Under the pieces are notes generated by a model. The model saw only the letters and a list, made by a program, of their open reading frames with translations. It made no database searches and was not told the DNA's origin. Shown here in pieces: positions 46,327 to 55,225 of a stretch of DNA of 64,000 nucleotides (position 1 is the stretch's first letter; each line of letters opens with the position of its first letter). The stretch is from Magnetospira sp. QH-2. GTDB taxonomy: Bacteria > Pseudomonadota > Alphaproteobacteria > Rhodospirillales > Magnetospiraceae. The stretch lies in contig NZ_FO538765.1 in NCBI RefSeq assembly GCF_000968135.1, positions 1,999,819 through 2,063,818 of the forward strand, given 5' to 3'. The position numbers and the translations under genes were made by a program.

Positions 46327-47472
46327 ATGCGGAACGCGATCATCGGAATCATCATCGGAGTGGTTCTCGGCATGGTCCTTGGCACGTCTGTCATTGCGCC
46401 GCGCATTCCCCAGCCGGAGATCGTGCCCGAACCGGAGGAAGCCGCCGCAAAACCGGACCCAGCCCCACCGGAACCTCTCAAAGCCCACACGCATAATTGG
46501 AATTTGGCCAGCACCATTCCACCGGATATGCCTTTGTACGGTGAGTCGGTCACCGGGCTGGTCGAACGGGTCGCACACCTGCTGACCGGCGACCTGGAAC
46601 TGCGTCTGCACAAACCCGATGCCCTCATCCCCATCGGCGAAACCCTTCAGGCAGTGGCCTCGGGAACGGTCGAAGCGGCGTTTGCCCCAGCATCCTTTTG
46701 GGCCGAACAGTCCCCCACCCTCGGTCTGATTGGCGGCGCCCCCTTCGGCCTTGGCCCCGCCGAGTTGCTGGCCTGGCTGGACAAGGGCGGCGGTGCGGCA
46801 TTTCATCGCCAAGCCTATGAGAAATTAGGCGTTGTGGCTCTTGCTTGCGGCATCGACGGTCCCAGAGTCAGTGGCTGGTACGAAAAGCCAATCCGCAATC
46901 TATCTGATTTCAAGGACATGAAGATCGGCGCCTCAGGTCTGGAGGCGAGCTTGTTCAAACGCCTCGGTGCCGAGGTTCGACACCTCACGCCCGCCGACAT
47001 GGTCACGGCCTTGAAGCTGGATGTGGTGGACTCTGTTGTCGCCCTGATGCCCTCCGCGGACCAATCCTTGGGATTGGGCAAGCAGGCGCCCTATTCCTAT
47101 TGGCCCGCCTGGCATCATCAAGGGGGGGTGCTTGACCTGCTGGTTCATCCTGAATCCTGGGAGGCCTTGTCGCCACGACTGCAATCCGCGCTGGCCACGG
47201 TCTGTTCCGCCAATATGCGCCTGGGTCTATCTCAAGCGATGGACCAGTTTGAACCGCTAAAGGCGCAGCAAATGGGCGAAACACCCCCCGCCTCATGGAC
47301 CAACGAGCTATTGGCTGAATTCCGCGCCGAATGGGACAAGGATTCGGAACGATTGGCGGCCATGGACAAGCTGTTTGCCAAAACCCGGGAGTCTCAGGCC
47401 AAATTCCGCCATCGCCAAGCGATTTGGCACGACCTGGCGCGACACGCCCCAGGCGAAAAGCCAGAAAAATAG
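46327..47472 (+). CDS. TRAP-type substrate-binding protein, DctP family
   Basis: 381 residues. An N-terminal hydrophobic segment (AIIGIIIGVVLGMVLGTSVIA) acts as signal anchor, followed by a Pro/Glu-rich linker and a DctP-like binding domain (WNLASTIPPDMPLYGESVTGLVERV, GTVEAAFAPASFWAEQ, GWYEKPIRNLSDFKDMKIGASGLEA). DctP proteins deliver organic acids or similar solutes to TRAP permeases. No dctQ or dctM permease gene is adjacent, so it may act with a distant permease or as a sensor. GGAGG is eight bases before the ATG. Confidence 0.88.
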   Translation: MRNAIIGIIIGVVLGMVLGTSVIAPRIPQPEIVPEPEEAAAKPDPAPPEPLKAHTHNWNLASTIPPDMPLYGESVTGLVERVAHLLTGDLELRLHKPDALIPIGETLQAVASGTVEAAFAPASFWAEQSPTLGLIGGAPFGLGPAELLAWLDKGGGAAFHRQAYEKLGVVALACGIDGPRVSGWYEKPIRNLSDFKDMKIGASGLEASLFKRLGAEVRHLTPADMVTALKLDVVDSVVALMPSADQSLGLGKQAPYSYWPAWHHQGGVLDLLVHPESWEALSPRLQSALATVCSANMRLGLSQAMDQFEPLKAQQMGETPPASWTNELLAEFRAEWDKDSERLAAMDKLFAKTRESQAKFRHRQAIWHDLARHAPGEKPEK

Positions 47473-47485
47473 GGTCAGAATAGGC

Positions 47486-48619
47486 TCAGCCGTCCGTGCC
47501 GGTACCAAGAGACTGGTCCGAGGGCAGCTCGTTCATTTTGGTGAGGAGGTATTCCAGGTCGTCACTTTCAAATTGGACCCCGAGATCATCGTAATGGGTC
47601 AACACCCGCTCGATGATCCGCCGCGCATAACGCTCACGGTCCCGCTCACCGCCGTCCAGAGAGGTCTGGCGCATGGCCTCGATGGCCGCCTTGACCGCCG
47701 GGTAGAACCTCTCCGGCAGTTCTGCCTTGCGGCAAATTCCCTGCAATCCCAACAAACCATCGTCATGAATGAGGAGACGAGCGTTTTCCAACGGAATCTC
47801 CGCCAACCGGGACATGGAAAACTCGAAGAATCGCAAATCTCCCATGCATAGGGCCCGGACCATGATCGACGGAGTCAGGCGACCGGTCCGATCCATTTGC
47901 AAAACCATGCGGATCAACTGTTCATCGGTTGAATCCGCGCCGATGCCCAATACCGCCCGCTCGCGACCGGCCAGAAACAGATCAGAGGCCATATGGTCCG
48001 ATAGATCATGGCGCGACGCCAATTCAGCCTGATAATGTGCTGAAAGGCGCGTGACAAGACGTTCAATGACCGTTGCCGGAAGAGCAGGCCGCGAGACCAT
48101 GGCCCCTTGCACCGCATCACTATGGCCGAAATTGTCGACCACTTTTTGCAACGAAGGCTCAGCGATTTGCGCGCCTTCGTTGGAGACCAAGGTCGCCACC
48201 ACGGACTCATCACCACTATCCACCAGCGCATCCGACAGGCCTTCGGAAACGGATTTCCGTTGGGCGATGGCCATTTGTTTGTCGGCCCCCTGGCTGCGTA
48301 CGATCTCGATCAGATCTTCGTCGGTAAGAACGTCGGAAAACTGCAGCACCGGAAGCGAGACGGATTCCACGTCATTGGCCAAGGACTTGGCCACATCATA
48401 GGGAATGGAGGGATTGTCCTTCAGGCTCTCGGCCAGGGCCTCGCGAACGCGCACCTGCGCATCTTTGACCATCACCCGAAAGATATCCTCGGCAATGGAG
48501 CGTTCCTGCTCCGAAAGGTTTTCGAGACCGAATTGTTTGGCGATTTTTTCCGCCGTTGCCGCACGGGCCTCCGGCGACGGGTCGCTCAACAGGGCCGCGA
48601 CGTCTTTGCTGCTCAGCAT
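47486..48619 (-). CDS. DUF2336 domain protein
   Basis: 377 residues from MLSSKDVAALLSDPSPEARAAT; a GTG at 48637 would add six residues and is the alternative start. DUF2336 proteins are helical, HEAT-like repeat proteins common in Rhodospirillales and relatives. The sequence shows repeated helical pairs such as VRVREALAESLKDNPSIPYDVAKSLAND and VSEGLSDALVDSGDESVVATLVSN. No catalytic residues or membrane segments are seen. The function of the family is not established. It converges on the DctP gene with 13 bases between stops. Confidence 0.85.
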   Translation of the reverse strand: MLSSKDVAALLSDPSPEARAATAEKIAKQFGLENLSEQERSIAEDIFRVMVKDAQVRVREALAESLKDNPSIPYDVAKSLANDVESVSLPVLQFSDVLTDEDLIEIVRSQGADKQMAIAQRKSVSEGLSDALVDSGDESVVATLVSNEGAQIAEPSLQKVVDNFGHSDAVQGAMVSRPALPATVIERLVTRLSAHYQAELASRHDLSDHMASDLFLAGRERAVLGIGADSTDEQLIRMVLQMDRTGRLTPSIMVRALCMGDLRFFEFSMSRLAEIPLENARLLIHDDGLLGLQGICRKAELPERFYPAVKAAIEAMRQTSLDGGERDRERYARRIIERVLTHYDDLGVQFESDDLEYLLTKMNELPSDQSLGTGTDG

Positions 48620-48750
48620 TTGATTCTCATTGTTCACGTCTCGAAGCCCCACCGCGCCTGACCTATTCAAGCGACAAATATCAAAGCCCAAAGGTTGGTT
48701 ATGTCCCGAAGGATTACATATTCACCGATCATTGACAATAACATGAAAGG

Positions 48751-49761
48751 TTAGCGTATGAGGCCGACTTCGCGATAGTAGCGCCGGGCCCCGGCATGCA
48801 ATGGCGCGCTCAAACCCGCTCTCACCATTTCCGGCTTGGACAGATTGGCGAAAGCCGGATGCAGATCTTTGAAAGCGGCAAAATCTTCGAAAACGGCCTT
48901 GACCAATTGGTAAATCGTATCCTCTGAAACACTCGCGGAAGTGACGACCGTCGCTCCGACACCGAACGTTTTCACATCTTTCTGGTTGCCCCGGTACATC
49001 CCGCCCGGAACCACGGCGTGGCGGTAATAGATATTATCTTGCACCAATCGATCGATTGCGGCACCACTTACTTCGATCAGACGGCTCTCACAAGAGGTCG
49101 TGGCTTCCATGATGGAACCGCTGGGATGACCAACGGTAAAGACCATGGCATCGATCTTGTTCTCACAAAGCGCCTTGCTCTGCTCGGATGAGCGCAATTC
49201 GGCCGCGAGCGCGAAATCGGCCGATGTCCAGCCCAGAGCCGCCATGACCACTTCCATGGTGCCGCGCTGCCCGGACCCCGGATTGCCCATATTCACCCGC
49301 TTCCCCTTGAGACCGGCCAGATTGGTGATACCGGAATCCGCCCGCGCCACCACGGTGAAGGGCTCCGGGTGCAGGGAAAACACGGAACGGAGATCCTCAT
49401 AGGGACCATCCTCGACGAATGGGCCGGTACCATGGACTCCGTGATGGTGCCAGTCCGACTGGACCACCCCCAATGTCAAATCACCGCCGCGAATGGTGCG
49501 GACGTTATAGACCGAGCCGTTGGTGCTCTCCACCGTACATCGAATTCCGTGATCCTTGCGGCCCTTATTGACCAGACGGCATATGGATCCGCCCGCGGGA
49601 TAGTAAACGCCGGTCACTCCGGCGGTGCCAATGGTGATGAAGCGGTCGGTTTCCTTCTTGGGCACCGGACCTAAGGCCGCCTCCTCCGCCTCTTGGTCGC
49701 AGGCCGCGACGGTCATCGACAGCGCCAATGCCGCCAGAATGGCAACGGTCTTCCGAAGCAT
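48751..49761 (-). CDS. TAXI-family TRAP solute receptor (lipoprotein)
   Basis: 336 residues. The N-terminus MLRKTVAILAALALSMTVAACDQ is a lipoprotein signal with lipobox VAAC. The mature part ITIGTAGVTGVYYPAGGSICRLVN and GVVQSDWHHHGVHG is the TAXI signature, and LKGKRVNMGNPGSGQRGTMEVVMAALG is also conserved. TAXI receptors bind small anions such as glutamate or glutamine for fused TRAP permeases; none is nearby. AGGGGA lies eight bases upstream of ATG. It follows the BKACE gene by 36 bases and is probably co-transcribed with it. Confidence 0.9.
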   Translation of the reverse strand: MLRKTVAILAALALSMTVAACDQEAEEAALGPVPKKETDRFITIGTAGVTGVYYPAGGSICRLVNKGRKDHGIRCTVESTNGSVYNVRTIRGGDLTLGVVQSDWHHHGVHGTGPFVEDGPYEDLRSVFSLHPEPFTVVARADSGITNLAGLKGKRVNMGNPGSGQRGTMEVVMAALGWTSADFALAAELRSSEQSKALCENKIDAMVFTVGHPSGSIMEATTSCESRLIEVSGAAIDRLVQDNIYYRHAVVPGGMYRGNQKDVKTFGVGATVVTSASVSEDTIYQLVKAVFEDFAAFKDLHPAFANLSKPEMVRAGLSAPLHAGARRYYREVGLIR

Positions 49762-49797
49762 TGTGTGAATCCCCTTGGTCTGATTCCACGCAGTCTA

Positions 49798-50628
49798 TCA
49801 ACTTCCCTCACGCAGCCCAAGGATCCTCCGCGCATCTTCTCCGCTGGCCGCGGGGCGGCCCATCCTCTCGAGCGTTTCCCGCACCCGGACCACCTGTTCG
49901 GCATTGTCAGCCAGGGGTTTACCATAGGGAGTCGTGGTATTGTTCTCAAAGCCGATGCGGACATGGCCCCCCAGGGCCGCCGCCGTGGCCGCGCAGGCCA
50001 CCTCCGACCGCCCGAAAGCGCAAACCATCCAGCTGCCTTCGTCTCCCCCCGCCATCTCCAAAAAAGGAAAGATGGCCGCCGGATCGCCGGGCGCGGAATC
50101 CGTATAACGCCCCAACACGTAAAGGACCGCCGGTCGGGTACCCGGAATGAACTTTCTGCGGCGCAGATCGCGGAACTTCATGGCATCGTCCGGCGTATGA
50201 AGAATGTATTGCGTGGCGATGCCCTCATCGGCCATCCAGTCCAGAAAATCGGCAACAACATCCAGGTCCGCCTCGGCCATCAGTTCCCGTACCGCCAGCG
50301 AGACGGCGTCAGGACGCAACTGCCGGACCACCTCCATCTGCCCTTGCGGTTCATAGATCCCGCCGGCCTCGGTGGTGATTTGCACCACCATGCGATCTTC
50401 CACCACCTCCTTCACGGCCGCCAGGGCCTCGCGATACAGCCCGGCATCGAGCACATGGCGTTGCTCGGCATCACGCACATGCAGATGGATCATCGAAGCG
50501 CCCGCCGATAGACAGTCCTTGGCACATTGGGCCAATTCAGCCGGCGTGACGGGAAGAGCCGGATGATCGGCCTTGGTGCGTCGCGCCCCGTTGGGCGCCA
50601 CGGCGATAACAACCGGTGCGTTGATCAT
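49798..50628 (-). CDS. BKACE-family beta-keto acid cleavage enzyme (DUF849)
   Basis: 276 residues starting MINAPVVIAVAPNGARRTKADHPALP, with GGGGAG about eight bases upstream; a longer in-frame start is not needed. The zinc-binding and catalytic residues are visible in IHLHVRDAEQRH and VQITTEAGG, and RIGFENNTTTPYGK is the closing motif. The family condenses or cleaves beta-keto acids with acetyl-CoA, the best known member acting on 3-keto-5-aminohexanoate in lysine fermentation. The actual substrate depends on pocket residues and is not assigned. Pairing with a TAXI receptor hints at use of an imported acid. Confidence 0.88.
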   Translation of the reverse strand: MINAPVVIAVAPNGARRTKADHPALPVTPAELAQCAKDCLSAGASMIHLHVRDAEQRHVLDAGLYREALAAVKEVVEDRMVVQITTEAGGIYEPQGQMEVVRQLRPDAVSLAVRELMAEADLDVVADFLDWMADEGIATQYILHTPDDAMKFRDLRRRKFIPGTRPAVLYVLGRYTDSAPGDPAAIFPFLEMAGGDEGSWMVCAFGRSEVACAATAAALGGHVRIGFENNTTTPYGKPLADNAEQVVRVRETLERMGRPAASGEDARRILGLREGS

Positions 50629-50736
50629 GATATGTCTCCCCTGCCCGTTGAAATAACGAGCATGGGTGCGGGCGGCCCCGGCTGTCAATGCGAGGAGTCA
50701 AGCCACGGCGAATACCGCCTGGTCGATGGAGTCCTG

Positions 50737-50997
50737 TTAGTGGAGCATCAGCCCATGAGACGCGCGGTCTTCAAAGAAAGCCACATTGCCTTCGGTCTGA
50801 ATCATGGTCATGGCCGCCTGCAGGGCTTCCTTGTCCGACGTAAAGGGTCGATACCACTCAACGGAAATCCCTTGATCGTTCACAACCTCCAAAGACCAGA
50901 ATTCTTGCTCGGCCGATCGAAAGATATCGATCATGAAAACATGGGACATGAAGGGAAATTTGCAGGATAGCTCGGAAGTGATTCGCTCTGTGGTCAT
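50737..50997 (-). CDS. Small hypothetical protein
   Basis: 86 residues from MTTERITSELSCKFPFMSHVFM. A longer in-frame start (51048) exists but only the internal ATG has a purine-rich run (GGGGGA) nearby. The sequence EFWSLEVVNDQGISVEWYRPFTSDKEALQAAM suggests an alpha/beta fold. No family is recognised. A TATCCT-AA-AGGATA dyad lies 34 to 47 bases upstream. It is the last gene before the phage-like region. Confidence 0.6.
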   Translation of the reverse strand: MTTERITSELSCKFPFMSHVFMIDIFRSAEQEFWSLEVVNDQGISVEWYRPFTSDKEALQAAMTMIQTEGNVAFFEDRASHGLMLH

Positions 50998-51175
50998 GGA
51001 AGATAATCCCCCGTTCCTTGGATACCCTATTATCCTAAAGGATATCACAAAGAGTCGCTGTGATTGAGGTCACAGAGCGGAACAGGAATTGAGGCTGTCG
51101 GCGGATATTGGTCGGGGAGACTGGATTAAAACACCCACCTCCCAGTATATTGATATATATGAAACTTTCAAAATT

Positions 51176-51207
51176 ATGTGTACCGTTAGCCAATGTGTAC
51201 CGGTACA
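51176..51207. promoter_or_regulatory. Operator-like direct and inverted repeats
   Basis: ATGTGTACCG occurs at 51176-51185 and 51193-51202, 17 bases apart centre to centre. The second copy continues into the perfect 12-bp palindrome TGTACCGGTACA (51196-51207), and TACAC follows. The gap 50998-51313 holds this and an AT-rich stretch but no supported gene. The repeats lie 107 bases ahead of the next gene. Confidence 0.55.
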
Positions 51208-51313
51208 GTACACCCGCAGAATCAGCGATACAAGCCCCTTGAACTAACACCCTTTCTAATTCTCCAGGGCCTGCCGCCCTGCCCTCCCCCAATACCCAAA
51301 AAAGGAAATGCAG

Positions 51314-53278
51314 ATGACCTCACCACGGTTGCCCGTAAAGGGCCTCCGGGCGGTAGCCACGCCTGTGGACACTTACCACCGCCCGTCACAACGCGGAGTC
51401 GCAGCCCCAGATACATCCAAGGCAACCACTCTGGAGCAGCTAGGCAACGCTCTCAGCACCCTGAACCCAAAACTGGAAAACTTCTTTGTCACCCAGAGGA
51501 AACAGCAGGAAGCCGCCGCTCTGGCCCAAGGTGCCAAGGTATTTTATGACCGGAAGATCGGGGAGAACCAGCACGGCTGGAATTCCCTCATGGATAGCCT
51601 GAAGAAGTCCAACCCCGAGCAATTTGAAGAACTCCAGGGAGCCAACCCGCATGTGAAACGGGGCTATGAGCAGTCCTTTGCCAAACAGAAAGGCTTGGAG
51701 TTCCACGATTTCCTGTCCGATGAATACAGCAAGAACCCGGAGATCGACGGCAAGAGCCTGTGGGAAATCGACGACGCCGGTGCCATGGGCTCCTGGATGC
51801 ACGAAATGCAGCGGACCTTTGCCGAAACCCACGGTATCAATGACATCGACGACGCCACCGCCTTGGACCATTTCTATCCCCAGGTCCGGGAGACACAGAA
51901 GAACTGGCTTCGAACCAACGTCTCCGAACGGCGCAAGCAGATGGTGGACAAGCGCCTGTCTCAGGTGGGTGAAGTTGTCACCTCAGCAATCTACGGCGCC
52001 ATCGTGAATGATGGCTGGCTCCTGGACCCGGAGAGCGCCACCATTCAACTGGCCAAGGTGCTGTCCGAACAAGCCGACAAGGCGAAACAGGATGGTGTCC
52101 GCGACTTCAAACGGATCAATGATCAGGTCTTGTCCTCGGTCATTGCCGTAGCCAGGGCCAACAATGATCTCGATATTCTCGACATCCTGGAGCATGTGCA
52201 GACCTCCCCGGGGAGCTATCTCTCCCGCATTCCGGCCAACCGTGCCGCCATTGAGCAGGCCCGCACCGCCATCAAGAAGCAGGAACGGGAAGAGATCCTT
52301 TGGCGGGAAGGACGGGCAGAGAAGCTGCGGAAGAAGATTTCCGAGGCAGTCGTTGGTCCCGTCTATCAGCAACTGGATGACGCCCTCTTGGATCCCGAGG
52401 TAAGTGTTCATGATCTTCGGCAGGCGGTCAGTACCGCCAAGAAGCGCCTGAGTAAGAACAATCTGACAGCCGATGCCCGCACCCTGGAGGACTACTACAG
52501 CCGCATGGTCCGTAGTGAGCTGGATACACCGCTGGACGACTTCGCCTATTTCTCCATGGTGGATCGGATCATGCGCGGTGATGCCTCTCTCCAGGACATC
52601 TATGCGGGAACCGGGATCAGCTGGAATCAGGATATCGCCCGGCAGCTGACCCAGGACTATAAGTTCTACCATCGTCGCGAGGAGGATAAGGAAAACCGGC
52701 TGTCCGAGCAGGATAACCGAGCCCTGAACTCCCTCCGGGCGGTTCAGAACGGCTACAACTCCCGGATCAGACGGGCAGTCACTGGAGTGGATAGTCTCAC
52801 GGCCATGACCGACACCGGCCTTGCCCGTCGTGCGGCTGAAGCCGAGCTGGCCTTCGCTGCCCGCTTCCGGACCACCCTGGACAAGCTGGACCATATCCCT
52901 GATGCCCTGGAGGCCTCGGAGATCGGGGACAAGCTCTATACCAGCATTATCAATGATCCCCAGTTCCTGCCCCCGGAGGCCTCGGATACCCCGCGCCGGG
53001 TACTCTCCCCGGAGGAAGGGAGCAAGGTGAAGGAAAAGTCCGGCAACGCGCCCTTCAACTCCAGCATGTGGGATGCCCTGCGGATGGCCCCGGATGCACT
53101 GAAGGCGCAAGCCGGGACACAGGGGATGTTCGGAGAGACCCGAGCGGAGTTTGAAACCTACGCCGACCTGTCCAGGGATGGCCTTGGGCCGCTGCCTCAG
53201 TTTGCCCAGAAGATGGGTATCAAGGTGGAAAACTTGATCCGGATGCAGATGCGGTTCTATCCGCAGCCTGAGAAATAG
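51314..53278 (+). CDS. Large phage-like protein, possible internal virion protein
   Basis: 654 residues starting MTSPRLPVKGLRAVATPVDTY; AAGGA stands seven bases before this ATG, so the ATG two codons upstream is rejected. The opening VATPVDTYHRP followed by LEQLGNALSTLNPKLENFFV resembles the start of internal virion or core proteins of T7-like podoviruses. The rest is strongly helical with charged repeats (REEILWREGRAEKLRKKIS, YYSRMVRSELDTPLDDF). No signal peptide or membrane segment is visible. If correct, it would enter or line the phage head core and be ejected with DNA. Alternative: an unrelated large helical phage protein. Confidence 0.5.
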   Translation: MTSPRLPVKGLRAVATPVDTYHRPSQRGVAAPDTSKATTLEQLGNALSTLNPKLENFFVTQRKQQEAAALAQGAKVFYDRKIGENQHGWNSLMDSLKKSNPEQFEELQGANPHVKRGYEQSFAKQKGLEFHDFLSDEYSKNPEIDGKSLWEIDDAGAMGSWMHEMQRTFAETHGINDIDDATALDHFYPQVRETQKNWLRTNVSERRKQMVDKRLSQVGEVVTSAIYGAIVNDGWLLDPESATIQLAKVLSEQADKAKQDGVRDFKRINDQVLSSVIAVARANNDLDILDILEHVQTSPGSYLSRIPANRAAIEQARTAIKKQEREEILWREGRAEKLRKKISEAVVGPVYQQLDDALLDPEVSVHDLRQAVSTAKKRLSKNNLTADARTLEDYYSRMVRSELDTPLDDFAYFSMVDRIMRGDASLQDIYAGTGISWNQDIARQLTQDYKFYHRREEDKENRLSEQDNRALNSLRAVQNGYNSRIRRAVTGVDSLTAMTDTGLARRAAEAELAFAARFRTTLDKLDHIPDALEASEIGDKLYTSIINDPQFLPPEASDTPRRVLSPEEGSKVKEKSGNAPFNSSMWDALRMAPDALKAQAGTQGMFGETRAEFETYADLSRDGLGPLPQFAQKMGIKVENLIRMQMRFYPQPEK

Positions 53279-53287
53279 GAGGCACCC

Positions 53288-53371
53288 ATGGACCCTTCTA
53301 TCATCGTGACCGGTGTTCTGGTCAGTGTGCTGCTCTTGGTTCACCTGCCGTGGGATCGGTGGTGGGGCTGA
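53288..53371 (+). CDS. 27-residue hydrophobic peptide
   Basis: Very short frame with GGAGG five bases ahead of the ATG, ten bases after the stop of the preceding gene. It encodes a single hydrophobic helix (SIIVTGVLVSVLLLVHLPW) ending DRWWG. The layout and position fit small phage membrane proteins such as class II holins or spanin-like peptides, but length is at the low end and no family can be named. Confidence 0.45.
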   Translation: MDPSIIVTGVLVSVLLLVHLPWDRWWG

Positions 53372-53406
53372 ACGAGTAAGACGGGGGCGGCTCTGGTGGG
53401 CTGCCT

Positions 53407-54933
53407 CTACTTGCTTTCTCGGCCCTTGTGGTTCATGCCCATCTTATCCATCACCTTGTCCAGTATAGGATTCGGATGCTTGGTGGCCCCTTTCGGCTCT
53501 TCAAGCTTGTCAGCGGGGTTAAATGTCAGCTCGAAGAAGGTTGCGGCTGCGATTTCATTCTCATATTCAGGCGCCTGTTCCTTGAAACCATCAACCCCCA
53601 TTGCCAAGGAATACTTATACCTATAGTGCTCTTTCAATTGAAATAGGTGGTGGTGCTGCGCCGCGCTGAAGCGTGTCAGCCAAATCGCTGGCACCATCAG
53701 CAATACCAGGGCCAAGGTTTTCCCAAGATCAACGCCATCAGCCACAGCATCTATGGCTCCCTCAATCACCTCCCCTTTTGCAGCAACTTCAGGGCCGGTT
53801 TTGGCAGCCTCAGAGGTTTGAGTAATCACAGAAGGCGGGTCGCTGAGATCAATTGACTTGTACAGGTATCCTGCCAGCGGTAATGCAGAGCCAATAAGGA
53901 GCGTGATCGACACATAGAATGCAAGCTTGGCCCATTGTAGTTTGCCATTGATTTCCTCCAAGGTCTCACTGAATGTCGTAGCCAACCCAGCATTCGTTGC
54001 CCCCTTGAGCATCATGTTGGCCTTCTCTATGAGCTGGCCTGCCTCCTTGTTCTTCTCCTCCAAGGACAGCCCCAGATTGTCGGTTAGCTCCTTGTTGGTC
54101 TGATACTTGGCATTTCTTTCATCCAGCGCAGCCTGAAATTCCTCGAACTCAATACCATAACGCTCCACTGCCTGCTTGAGTGCAGCGGACTGGTCACTGA
54201 CCTCGCGGACAGATGCAATCACGGTAGTCGATTCCTGATCCCGCTGGACAACGGCAGCCTGAAGCTCATTGACGTTCTTCAACGCCTTGGCAACCACTTC
54301 ACAGGCGGAGTTCGCCTGTTCGGCGTGGTTGGTGGCATCGTTGAGTCGAAACGATGCCTCGGAAGTGATTTCTTCGATTTCGGCTCTTTTGGTCTCCGCA
54401 TCGCTGAGAATTCCAGCCATGGCCTCCGCTGCATGAGCAAATGCGGAGTACCCAGGGCTGCTGACAATTCCGGCGATCTGGTAAAACTGGATCAGGACGG
54501 AATCCATTTTGTTGACCACGTTCTGAAGCAGCGACGCGAAATTGTGTTCTGCCCCGGTCGCCGCAATACGCACAACCCAGTTGCTTGGGGTTAGGGTGCT
54601 GACTGCGCCTTTCTTGTTACCCTCATCACTCCGTGCCTTCAGTGTCAATACGTCTGGAATAAGCCGATCCAGGTGGCTCTTCAGCCCTGTTATATGGGAA
54701 TCAGGGATGGGCGAAGTGCTCTCCACGTCCTTGAGAGACTGAAGCAGGCCACACATGGCCACCACCCGCTCATTTACCTCCTGGAGCAGGAAGTTTGTCC
54801 CCGGGATCGGTGCTTCCAGGTTGAACCGCTCACCATTCGGAGCCTCAGCCTTCAGCAGGAACCTGTTGATACCCTCCCAGGACTCCTGGATCTGTTCACC
54901 CAGCTGCGCTGCTTCTGCTAGACGCTCTTGCAT
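53407..54933 (-). CDS. Coiled-coil protein with two membrane helices, opposite in orientation
   Basis: 508 residues starting MQERLAEAAQLGEQIQESWEG, with AGAGG about seven bases upstream. Residues ~150-330 are heptad-rich coiled coil (AETKRAEIEEITSEASFRL, ALDERNAKYQTNKELTDNLG). Two hydrophobic helices follow, near 345-370 (AKLAFYVSITLLIGSALPLAGYL) and 415-435 (TLALVLLMVPAIWLTRFSAA). The cytoplasmic C-terminal part contains HHHLFQLKEHYRYKYSLAMG and ENEIAAATFFELTFNPADKL. It lies alone on the minus strand between phage-like genes, as cargo genes often do. I do not recognise the family; a membrane-acting immunity or exclusion role is only a guess from architecture. Confidence 0.75.
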   Translation of the reverse strand: MQERLAEAAQLGEQIQESWEGINRFLLKAEAPNGERFNLEAPIPGTNFLLQEVNERVVAMCGLLQSLKDVESTSPIPDSHITGLKSHLDRLIPDVLTLKARSDEGNKKGAVSTLTPSNWVVRIAATGAEHNFASLLQNVVNKMDSVLIQFYQIAGIVSSPGYSAFAHAAEAMAGILSDAETKRAEIEEITSEASFRLNDATNHAEQANSACEVVAKALKNVNELQAAVVQRDQESTTVIASVREVSDQSAALKQAVERYGIEFEEFQAALDERNAKYQTNKELTDNLGLSLEEKNKEAGQLIEKANMMLKGATNAGLATTFSETLEEINGKLQWAKLAFYVSITLLIGSALPLAGYLYKSIDLSDPPSVITQTSEAAKTGPEVAAKGEVIEGAIDAVADGVDLGKTLALVLLMVPAIWLTRFSAAQHHHLFQLKEHYRYKYSLAMGVDGFKEQAPEYENEIAAATFFELTFNPADKLEEPKGATKHPNPILDKVMDKMGMNHKGRESK

Positions 54934-55195
54934 TCCCCTACCTCTCATCCGAATATTGTGTCAAGTATATACACCAATTTCGAGCGTCAGTGTGTGGTAA
55001 TTGCCAAGCTTCTTTCGGGCCAAATTTCTGAGTGGGTATACGCTATACTCTCGTTGGAAAATTCCCCCCGGTGGGGTGCCCTCTTGGCGTCCAGCCAGCT
55101 GAGAGTGCCCTTCCCAGCTCCCCAGTGAATCCACCAGCAACTCTTCCTCCCGCGCTGCTCCAACGCGATTGACCATCCCGCCCAAACCCATTACA

Positions 55196-55222
55196 ATACT
55201 CTCATCGTTCGTTGAGAGATAT
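55196..55222. promoter_or_regulatory. Inverted repeat at the recombinase start
   Basis: CTCTCA (55199-55204) and TGAGAG (55213-55218) flank eight bases, directly ahead of the recombinase ATG at 55226; the right arm doubles as its Shine-Dalgarno. The left part ATACTCTC also occurs at 55045-55052. It could be an autoregulatory operator or part of a recombination site. Confidence 0.45.
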
Positions 55223-55225
55223 GTC

